DNA from: JBGSUZ01 sp964404895
Lineage (GTDB): Bacteria > Bacillota > Clostridia > Peptostreptococcales > Acidaminobacteraceae
Direction of reading: 5' to 3'
DNA: 64,000 nucleotides
NCBI GenBank assembly: GCA_964404895.1
Contig: CAYOLV010000001.1
Location: 186,001 to 250,000, forward strand
Shown here one piece after another: positions 44,623 through 51,873 of this stretch. Position 1 is the first letter of the stretch; each line of letters starts with the position of its first letter. A program made the translations under genes and the position numbers. The notes under the pieces are model-generated. The model was not told the DNA's origin. It was given only the letters and a program-made list of their open reading frames with translations, and did no database searches.

Positions 44623-46056
44623 ATGTCAACGCATAAATATATGGACAAGATATGTATTGTAGCTATGTTCATTGCAGTATTGACCACACTTATTTTAATG
44701 AATGGAAAATATTTTGGATTAAAGCCTGCTCAGAGACTCATCGGGTATGAAAATCAATTATTTGATGACTCGCGCGTTCATACGATAGAGATTGTCATGA
44801 AGGATTGGGACAAATTTATCAGTAATTGTGAAGATAAAAAGTATGCCTCTTGTACGGTTGTGATAGACGGTGAAAAATATTCGAATGTGGGTATAAGAGC
44901 CAAAGGGTCTACTTCGTTGGAAGGTGTTAAGGCGGCGGGTAATTCTAAATATAGTTTTAAACTTGAATTTGATCATTATCAAAAAGCTATAAATTATCAT
45001 GGACTTGATAAGCTCACGTTGAACAATTTAATATACGATAATACACAGATGATGGATTATTTAACCTATACCATGATGGCAGATTTTGGGGTGAGCAGCC
45101 CATTGTGCAGCTATACAAATATAAATGTTAATGGCGAGAAGTGGGGCTTTTACCTTGCAGTGGAAGGTCTAGAAGAATCCTTCCTCAAAAGAAATTATGG
45201 CGTGGACTATGGAAATTTATACAAATCGGATAGTTCAAAAGCCGGTGAAGAAAATATAGCGGTTAATGATGAACAGGTGTCAAGGGATGAGCAGGCATCA
45301 AGCAACGAACAAGCGCCAAACGATGATGATGCAGCTGTTAATCTCAGTTATATAGATGATCAACCGAAAAGCTACGCCTTATTTTTTGACAGTTCAGTCA
45401 ATAAAATCACAAAAAATGACAAGAAGCGATTCATTGCTGCAATTAAAGGATTAAACGATGGAAAGAATTTGGAACATTATGTGGACACGGATGCCGTCAT
45501 ACGCTATTTTGTGGTTCACAATTTCGTTTTAAATGGAGACAGCTACACAGGAGAATCGGCACATAATTATTACCTACATGAAAAAAATGGCAAGTTATCT
45601 ATGATTCCGTGGGATTACAATTTGTCTTTTGGAGGCTTCGTGGAAGGGGACGCGACCCAAATAATCAATACACCCATCTTAGCTGAGATAAAAAACCGAC
45701 CGATGTTAAACTGGATTATGTCAAATGAGAGTTACAAGACAAAATATCAAAAGTATTATCGTGAGTTTCTAAACTCAGCAAATTTGACTGAGCGTATTGA
45801 GAAAACAAGAAATTTGATTGCGCCACATGTGAAGGCTGACCCAAGAAACTTTTATACTGAGAGTGTGTATGAAAAAGCCACGGAGACGTTAAAAGCTTTT
45901 TGTGAGCTCAGATTAAAGAGTATCAAGGGACAACTGGACGGGACAATACCTTCCACGTCCACAGAGCAAATTTTAAATAAGAATTTGCTCGTGAATGCAT
46001 CAGGAATAGATGTATTAGACATGACGTCTATGGTGGATTTTGAGGAAGAGGAGTAG
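44623..46056 (+). CDS. CotH-kinase-like protein, membrane-anchored
   Basis: 477 aa from the ATG at 44623, after AGGAG; the earlier in-frame ATG at 44593 lies inside the DUF4956 gene. A transmembrane or uncleaved signal segment occupies residues ~10-32. The CotH domain follows: VGIRAKGSTSL, YHGLDKLTLNNL, DNTQMMDYLTY, KWGFYLAVEGLEESFL, and the catalytic-site region MIPWDYNLSFGGF. Spore CotH phosphorylates coat proteins on serine. A hydrophilic insert at ~205-240 carries repeated N/D-E-Q units (DEQVSRDEQASSNEQAP). The domain should face outside the membrane. Neighbours suggest a joint role with polyphosphate synthesis. Confidence 0.87.
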   Translation: MSTHKYMDKICIVAMFIAVLTTLILMNGKYFGLKPAQRLIGYENQLFDDSRVHTIEIVMKDWDKFISNCEDKKYASCTVVIDGEKYSNVGIRAKGSTSLEGVKAAGNSKYSFKLEFDHYQKAINYHGLDKLTLNNLIYDNTQMMDYLTYTMMADFGVSSPLCSYTNINVNGEKWGFYLAVEGLEESFLKRNYGVDYGNLYKSDSSKAGEENIAVNDEQVSRDEQASSNEQAPNDDDAAVNLSYIDDQPKSYALFFDSSVNKITKNDKKRFIAAIKGLNDGKNLEHYVDTDAVIRYFVVHNFVLNGDSYTGESAHNYYLHEKNGKLSMIPWDYNLSFGGFVEGDATQIINTPILAEIKNRPMLNWIMSNESYKTKYQKYYREFLNSANLTERIEKTRNLIAPHVKADPRNFYTESVYEKATETLKAFCELRLKSIKGQLDGTIPSTSTEQILNKNLLVNASGIDVLDMTSMVDFEEEE

Positions 46057-46085
46057 CAGCACAGAAATACTTGAAAGAGGTCACT

Positions 46086-46793
46086 ATGGATAAATTTCAG
46101 ATATTATTAATTGAAGATGACGCCGATATTAGAGAAGGTATTCGCATTTTATTAGAAAGTGAGAATTGTATCATTATTGAGGCTGGATGTGGTCAAGAAG
46201 GTATTTCTCTGCTCAATGATTCCATCGACTTAGTGATCCTAGATGTGATGATGCCAGGGATGTCAGGGCTGAAAACTTGTGAAGAAATTAGAAAGCATTC
46301 AAATGTGCCGATCTTATTTTTAACAGCTAAGTCCAGTGAATCTGATAAATTAATAGGGCTAATGGCGGGCGGCGATGATTACTTAGCGAAACCATTTTCT
46401 TATGCGGAACTGTTAGGAAGAGTCAAAGCCCTTATTAGGCGATACAAAACCTATCGAGGAAAGTCAGAAGCGATTGGTAAAATAGAAGTGGATGATTTTC
46501 TAGATATTGACAATATTCGCATCAATAAAACTTTTAATGAAGTGTGGGTGGATGGACAGGAAGTTGAATTGTCGAATATCGAGTATAAGATTCTCCTTTT
46601 AATGATGCAATATCCAAAGAAAGTATTCTCTGCACAAAATTTGTATGAAAGTATATGGCAAGAACCTTATTTTTATTCTTCTAACAGTACTGTAATGGTT
46701 CACATCAGTAAACTTAGAGTAAAGATAGAAAAATCACAAGAGGAACCGAGACATATCAAAACCGTCTGGGGAAAGGGATATCGATTTGAATAA
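46086..46793 (+). CDS. OmpR/PhoB-family response regulator
   Basis: 235 aa from the ATG at 46086 (AGAGGT upstream); the frame's TTG at 46071 is too early. Receiver domain with LLIEDDADIREG, phospho-acceptor in LVILDVMMPG and FLTAKSSES...DDYLAKPF. The C-terminal winged helix ends VMVHISKLRVKIE and VWGKGYRFE. It overlaps the next gene (kinase) by eight bases and probably controls this operon. Confidence 0.92.
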   Translation: MDKFQILLIEDDADIREGIRILLESENCIIIEAGCGQEGISLLNDSIDLVILDVMMPGMSGLKTCEEIRKHSNVPILFLTAKSSESDKLIGLMAGGDDYLAKPFSYAELLGRVKALIRRYKTYRGKSEAIGKIEVDDFLDIDNIRINKTFNEVWVDGQEVELSNIEYKILLLMMQYPKKVFSAQNLYESIWQEPYFYSSNSTVMVHISKLRVKIEKSQEEPRHIKTVWGKGYRFE

Positions 46794-48099
46794 GTACGCT
46801 AAAAGTCTAAAAATTGAATCCCTTTTTGTTCTTTTAAGGGCAGGGTTAATCGCCATTGGATTCTTCATGCTGATCAGCACGGTTGGAGATTTTCTTATAA
46901 CGGAGTATTTTCAGACATCCACTTATCTTGAAGGTAAAAATCAAAAGTCAATGAGTCAGTTTGAGAACTTTGTAAAAACCAATCAACTAAAAACTTCAGA
47001 CAGCAAAAGCATAGAAGATTGGCGCACGTCACAAAAATTAGGTTACATTGAGTTGCTGATAGTCAAAGACAAAGAAATCGTATTCAACGCTTTCTACAAA
47101 GGCATTGAAGAAGGCGATGATCTACCCCATCCTGAAGAAGTCACCCGAGAAATGCTGTTTCAAGATGGTAAAGCAACGGTGACCTTAAATGGAAACTATG
47201 ACTATGCCTATTACGTGAATGCCACGGTGGTAGAGGTTATTTTATCGGTAGGCGTGTTTTTACTGCTCTTTATTCGATTTATTGATAAAAAGATTAATTA
47301 TATTCTCAAGCTCGAGAGAGAAATTAAGATTTTAGAGACGGGGGATTTAACTTATTCTATTGCAGTGGAAGGTGACGATGAAATTGCCTCTCTAGCCCAG
47401 GGACTGAATCAAATGCGATTAGCCTTGCTAGAAAATATTCGTACGGAAGAAGAAGCGCTGCAAGCCAATCAGGATCTGGTGGTGAGCATTGCTCATGACT
47501 TTAGAACGCCACTGACCGCGCTGCTTTTATATTTAGATATACTTCGAAAAGGTCAAAATCCAGACGATGAGAAGACGCGCACCTACATTGAAAAGGCTAT
47601 TGAAAAAGGCACACAGATCAAAAGGATGTCAGATCAGATTTTCGAACGATTTTTAGTGACTTCAACTGAGGGCACGCATAACCTTCATCCCCAAAAGATT
47701 AAAATTATATTTGAGGATTTGCTCTCCGATTTAGTTGAGTATTTGTCTGAAAATCAGTGTATTGTAGATGTGGAGATTAGTTGGGATAATCATTACGTAT
47801 CGATTCAAGACGACTATATTAGAAGAATATTTGACAACATCAGTTCGAATTTAATCAAATATGCAGATGTTGAAAAACCTATAAAAATTGGGGTGTCTCA
47901 AAGAGATTTATGGTGGATTATAAGCTTTGAAAATTCAGTTTCAAATGCAGATGCGAAAGTGGAAAGTACTGGAATTGGGACTAAGAATGTTAAAACGATG
48001 ATGGAAAATATGAAGGGCAATTATGTCATTCATCAAGCCAATCAGGTATTTTATCAAGAACTTTGGTTTCCGATAGAAAGTTCTAGCAAAAGTGAATAA
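46786..48099 (+). CDS. HAMP/HisKA sensor histidine kinase
   Basis: 437 aa starting at TTG within the regulator gene's end, with GGGGAAAGGGA upstream. Two transmembrane segments (~20-42 and ~145-163) bracket an extracellular domain of ~100 residues. A HAMP linker (LKLEREIKILETGDLTYSI) leads to the HisKA motif VVSIAHDFRTPLTALL with the phospho-His, and a HATPase domain. The N box DNISSNLIKYAD is somewhat degenerate, with K-Y in place of the common N-A-x-K. It pairs with the preceding regulator. The ligand is unknown. Confidence 0.9.
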   Translation: MNKYAKSLKIESLFVLLRAGLIAIGFFMLISTVGDFLITEYFQTSTYLEGKNQKSMSQFENFVKTNQLKTSDSKSIEDWRTSQKLGYIELLIVKDKEIVFNAFYKGIEEGDDLPHPEEVTREMLFQDGKATVTLNGNYDYAYYVNATVVEVILSVGVFLLLFIRFIDKKINYILKLEREIKILETGDLTYSIAVEGDDEIASLAQGLNQMRLALLENIRTEEEALQANQDLVVSIAHDFRTPLTALLLYLDILRKGQNPDDEKTRTYIEKAIEKGTQIKRMSDQIFERFLVTSTEGTHNLHPQKIKIIFEDLLSDLVEYLSENQCIVDVEISWDNHYVSIQDDYIRRIFDNISSNLIKYADVEKPIKIGVSQRDLWWIISFENSVSNADAKVESTGIGTKNVKTMMENMKGNYVIHQANQVFYQELWFPIESSSKSE

Positions 48100-48106
48100 A
48101 ATAATC

Positions 48107-48150
48107 AGAAGCCACCGAATGTGTAATAACATTTGGTGGCTTCTATATTT
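48107..48150. terminator. Terminator after the kinase gene
   Basis: Stem AGAAGCCACCGAATGT/ACATTTGGTGGCTTCT with one mismatch, followed by ATATTT. It ends the VTC-CotH-two-component operon. Confidence 0.85.
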
Positions 48151-48194
48151 GTATGCCTATCCACTTCATCAATACTAATTAAAACATTATTGCC

Positions 48195-48800
48195 CTACAA
48201 CTTTAACCACAAAGCAGGGCGAACGCCTCCCGTGCATCTGCCGTCGCTAATATTGCCTTCCAATATATTGTTTCCTTGGATACCAATCCCACCGTCTGTG
48301 CCCCAAATGTACACCGCTTTTATATTAAGACGACCAGGAGACCGAAGCCACCACCACCAGCAATAACTTGAATTTTGAAGCCTTGCCAAGCGCTTAGGGT
48401 TGTTGACGTCTTTTCTTTCAAACCAATAGCGTTTGTTCTTTTTAGGGCTATAGAGGAGCCCACTGCTGTCGCCAAAATATTGACATGCCACCTCTTCAAT
48501 GCTTAATAAAAATATATTATCCTTCGTATCTACTCCGCCATTAGTGCCATACCACTGATTGTCAGGGTTTTTATTCATTACTGAAATAATTCTTGTTTTG
48601 TCAACCTCGTTAAATTTTTCATAAAACTCGCCATTAAGATATTTTCTCAGTGCGCAGTCTGCCCATGTCGTATCCGTATAAGCTTCGTGGTAAGGACGTT
48701 GTTCTATGATACATTCAGTTATAATCAAAGCCCTATCAGTTTGTATATCAAGGACTTGCCAATCGTAATCGCCGAACTTTATGATATCTCCTGTTTGCAT
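48195..48800 (-). CDS. DUF6273 protein (C-type-lectin-like variable-protein fold)
   Basis: 201 aa with TAGGAGGATCC before the ATG. The N-terminus (GDIIKFGDYDWQVLDIQTDRAL), middle (WADCALRKYLNGEF) and C-terminus (CWWWWLRSPG, then GVRPALWLKL) are the DUF6273 signature. The WWLRSPG/GVRPA pattern belongs to a formylglycine-enzyme/C-type-lectin-like fold that is often the target protein of diversity-generating retroelements. No reverse transcriptase or template repeat is visible in the window. No signal peptide. Ligand unknown. Confidence 0.82.
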   Translation of the reverse strand: MQTGDIIKFGDYDWQVLDIQTDRALIITECIIEQRPYHEAYTDTTWADCALRKYLNGEFYEKFNEVDKTRIISVMNKNPDNQWYGTNGGVDTKDNIFLLSIEEVACQYFGDSSGLLYSPKKNKRYWFERKDVNNPKRLARLQNSSYCWWWWLRSPGRLNIKAVYIWGTDGGIGIQGNNILEGNISDGRCTGGVRPALWLKL

Positions 48801-48957
48801 AGGATCCTCCTATGTTTTTTTATTGTCTAATTAAACTATTGTAAAATTGGCAGTAATATAATAAGTATAGGAAAAATCTTGCATAAAGTCACTTTAAAGA
48901 TGGAAAAAAGCAAACTTTCCACTTAAGATATAAATTGAAAATGAGGTTATTATAAAA

Positions 48958-50091
48958 ATGGATGTTTTTTTAAGAATAGATATAAATCTTGCAGCCTTTA
49001 TTATGCTGGGAATCGTCTGTTTTGTGGCGTATAAACGACTAGACAGGCAAGATGCTTTGAATCGAATGTTTTTGTACACATCGGTCGCAATCCTTTTCGA
49101 ACTGCTCTTTGAAGCAGCCACGTGCGTTATCAATGGACGGTCAGAGCTTTGGTTGATTCCTCTTACGAATGTGCTCCACGCTTGTCTCTTTGCGACAGGC
49201 TCTTTACTGACTTATCTTTGGTATTCTTTCTTGCGACGCTGGATTTGCCCGGAGGTTATGCTTTCAAACTGGAAAGAGCTGTTAATGAGAGTGTTGGTAG
49301 CTGTAAATGCAGTCTTGGCAATCACTTCGCCTTTTAGTCATTTTATTTTTTATATTACGAGTGACAATGTGTACCATAGAGGTTCTCTTTTCGGTTTCGC
49401 AGGACTCTCGATTTATTTATACATATTTCTTGGAATGATGACACTTTTGACGTACCGTTCTAGAGTTGTACGTGAAGAATTTGTGCCACTTTTTATTTTT
49501 GGTATACTGCCTTTGATCGGAGGCCTAGTTCAGAGTTTATTTTACGGAATTTTGCTCATGTGGAGCACCACGGCTTTTTCGCTGGTCATCGTCTATAATT
49601 TTATAAAAGAACGCATGGTTCAGTTGGACGGGCTCACGGGTGCTTGGACGAGGCTGTCCTTTGATTATTATATTAAACAATTAGACGAAAATGGCTCTTT
49701 AGAAGGTGTTGGAGCACTTTTTATCGATATTGACGGCCTTAAGCAAATTAACGATCAATATGGACACTTGGAGGGAGATTTTGTTCTTAAAACTTCGGTA
49801 AGGCTTATTAGGGAAGCGCTGAGGAAAACCGATGTTGTAGGCAGATTTGGAGGCGATGAGTTCGTTGTTATCTTCCATGATGTGGACCGCACTCAAATGG
49901 AACTTATTATTGAAAGGATTCATAAGAATTTTTATGAATATAGCCTAACGGCTGATAAAAAATATGACTTTGGTTGCAGCATCGGCGGAGATTTTTACGA
50001 TATAAATAAAGATACGGTGACAGGATTTATCCATAGAATCGATCAAATTATGTACGCCAACAAACAGTCGAAAAAAGAAAATGAATATTAG
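48958..50091 (+). CDS. Membrane diguanylate cyclase (GGDEF domain)
   Basis: 377 aa. About six hydrophobic segments occupy residues ~10-215. The C-terminal GGDEF domain (~222-375) makes c-di-GMP from two GTP; the active-site motif is intact (RFGGDEFVVIF), as is FIDIDGLKQINDQYGH. The RxxD inhibitory site is present in part (RKTD before VVGRFGG would be residues of the I-site region; not certain). No phosphodiesterase domain. It is transcribed alone with a GAGG site and ends at a bidirectional terminator. Confidence 0.9.
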   Translation: MDVFLRIDINLAAFIMLGIVCFVAYKRLDRQDALNRMFLYTSVAILFELLFEAATCVINGRSELWLIPLTNVLHACLFATGSLLTYLWYSFLRRWICPEVMLSNWKELLMRVLVAVNAVLAITSPFSHFIFYITSDNVYHRGSLFGFAGLSIYLYIFLGMMTLLTYRSRVVREEFVPLFIFGILPLIGGLVQSLFYGILLMWSTTAFSLVIVYNFIKERMVQLDGLTGAWTRLSFDYYIKQLDENGSLEGVGALFIDIDGLKQINDQYGHLEGDFVLKTSVRLIREALRKTDVVGRFGGDEFVVIFHDVDRTQMELIIERIHKNFYEYSLTADKKYDFGCSIGGDFYDINKDTVTGFIHRIDQIMYANKQSKKENEY

Positions 50092-50138
50092 CATAGACCA
50101 GATAAAAGTTAGAAGGAAAGACAAAATAAATTCAGAAG

Positions 50139-50178
50139 AAAAGACCCCCATTGCGTAAGCGATGGAGGTCTTTTCTTT
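50139..50178. terminator. Bidirectional terminator between the GGDEF and PucR genes
   Basis: Stem AAAAGACCCCCATTGC/GCGATGGAGGTCTTTT with one mismatch and A/T runs on both sides. Confidence 0.87.
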
Positions 50179-50188
50179 TAAATAACAG

Positions 50189-51718
50189 CTAAGACAATTT
50201 GACTTTACTCAAATTGTTATAAAAATCAATTTGGAATGAGAGGTGTAGTAAGAACCCTGTGTTTAAGTCATCTAAATCAATTTGGCAGATTTCTGCAATG
50301 CGGTTAAGGCGGTAAACCAAAGAGTTTCTATGAATAAAAAGTGCGCTGGAAGTATCTTTGATACACTTTTTATGCTTTAAATACATACCTAAGGTTTCAT
50401 AAAGATCCGTGCCATTTTTATAGTCGTACTGCCTCAAAGTTTCTAATGCGGGGTGACAAAAACGTCCTAAAGACTCCGGTTGCTTGATTTCAGAAAATAG
50501 ATCAAAAATTTGATAATCGGAGTAATTGCAGATTAGTTCTTCACTGCTTAGTCTTAGTCCATGCTCAAGTGCTGTAAAAGACTGATTGAAATGACTCACA
50601 AACTTATCAATAGTTGAGAACGGATTACTGATTCCGATTCGAACAAACTCAGTACTGGCAAAGGCCAACAGATTTTCAAGATGTGTGTTGTTGTGGGTAT
50701 AGTCGTAGGGAATGATTGCTACGATTCCGTTTTGATGATATGTAGCAATGGTTTCAGGAATAAGGGTCTTTAAGTTGCTATACGTGTATTTATTCAGGTG
50801 GTTGCGCCCAAGGAATTGTGTCGGTTTTATAAATAGCACCGCCATGACAGGCGGAAAAAGTATATTGGCTAATCTTGGCAAAATATCCTTTGAAGGCGCT
50901 CCAATAAGAAAGTCGTATAGCAGTTGTTGAGGCAGATTGATTTCTTCAATCAAGTCAGGCATATAGCAGGCGATGGCATTGCTGATAATACGGCTTATTT
51001 CACCCAACATGTCATGGTGGTAAGGCTGAATCATTTGCTCACCTTCAATCAGCAACAGGAAACCAATCTGAATTTTATTGTGAAAAACTTTGCAGCTCAG
51101 TTTTCTGTGAGGGGATTTTGTACAGGTAACTTCAACTGCTTTTGCAGCAGTGGGAGAAGCTGTTCGAATCAGATTCATTTGTTTGACTTCGTTGATAAAT
51201 TCATAGGAACAAAAGCCCTGTTTAATATTAGATTCCCATAGGGGATCCACAATAGGAATCGTTGTGGAATGGGCAATTATTTTGTAATTCATATCGCAAA
51301 ACAAAAGAGAATTTCCGATTCTTAGCGACGCATTATCGATCAGCGTATCGATACTCCGAGTGTCGTGGGCAATTTGGGTCAGATCCGTGAGGGAGATGGC
51401 CTTATTATTTTTTGTCTGAATAAGATTTTTAACTTCGTTAAAAATTGTAAATAATGAATGCTCTTCAACGAAAGCATAGTTACAGTTGCCCTTAAGAGAA
51501 GGTGGTGTTTGTTTGGTGCGTGCTAAAATACAGTGGTGCGGAAGCGTTGTGTTGTCATTTATTTGTTTATCATAACCAAAATAAAGTGTCGCTTTATTGT
51601 CTTGAATATGATTATTGTCAATTAAGGCAATATCTTTTATGTGTAGGCAAGAATCACTGCTTACAACCTCTATTGGGTAATCAATTGATAAGATTTCTAA
51701 CAGTTCTTTAAATGTCAT
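50189..51718 (-). CDS. PucR-family transcriptional regulator
   Basis: 509 aa from the ATG at 51718, which lies just after GAGGTGG; the ATG at 51730 precedes it. The N-terminal part starts MTFKELLEILSI, as in PucR-like proteins; the middle is a CdaR/GGDEF-like region; the C-terminus is the PucR HTH (LYETLGMYLKHKKCIKDTSS, then ALFIHRNSLVYRLNRI). Proteins of this family activate catabolic genes in response to the substrate. It is divergent from the flavoenzyme-decarboxylase fusion gene and probably controls it. Confidence 0.88.
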   Translation of the reverse strand: MTFKELLEILSIDYPIEVVSSDSCLHIKDIALIDNNHIQDNKATLYFGYDKQINDNTTLPHHCILARTKQTPPSLKGNCNYAFVEEHSLFTIFNEVKNLIQTKNNKAISLTDLTQIAHDTRSIDTLIDNASLRIGNSLLFCDMNYKIIAHSTTIPIVDPLWESNIKQGFCSYEFINEVKQMNLIRTASPTAAKAVEVTCTKSPHRKLSCKVFHNKIQIGFLLLIEGEQMIQPYHHDMLGEISRIISNAIACYMPDLIEEINLPQQLLYDFLIGAPSKDILPRLANILFPPVMAVLFIKPTQFLGRNHLNKYTYSNLKTLIPETIATYHQNGIVAIIPYDYTHNNTHLENLLAFASTEFVRIGISNPFSTIDKFVSHFNQSFTALEHGLRLSSEELICNYSDYQIFDLFSEIKQPESLGRFCHPALETLRQYDYKNGTDLYETLGMYLKHKKCIKDTSSALFIHRNSLVYRLNRIAEICQIDLDDLNTGFLLHLSFQIDFYNNLSKVKLS

Positions 51719-51764
51719 TGGCCACCTCATCGTTTAATAATAGATTAATCATACTGTCATATTA

Positions 51765-51777
51765 GTGCACGGTGCAC
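51765..51777. promoter_or_regulatory. Operator-like repeat in the divergent promoter region
   Basis: GTGCAC-G-GTGCAC: two copies of the six-base palindrome GTGCAC separated by one base, centred between the PucR gene and the fusion gene. It is a good candidate for the regulator's binding site. Confidence 0.45.
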
Positions 51778-51873
51778 AAGTTGTCAATTATTTATCATTC
51801 ATGGTGAACGTAGAGATAAAACTCGAATAATAATATGATTTTGATGAAAAGAAAATTAACAAGGAGGCGGCAA

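Noticed and set aside
48133..48366. Plus-strand 77-aa frame
   Set aside because: Antisense to the end of the DUF6273 gene, without a ribosome site.
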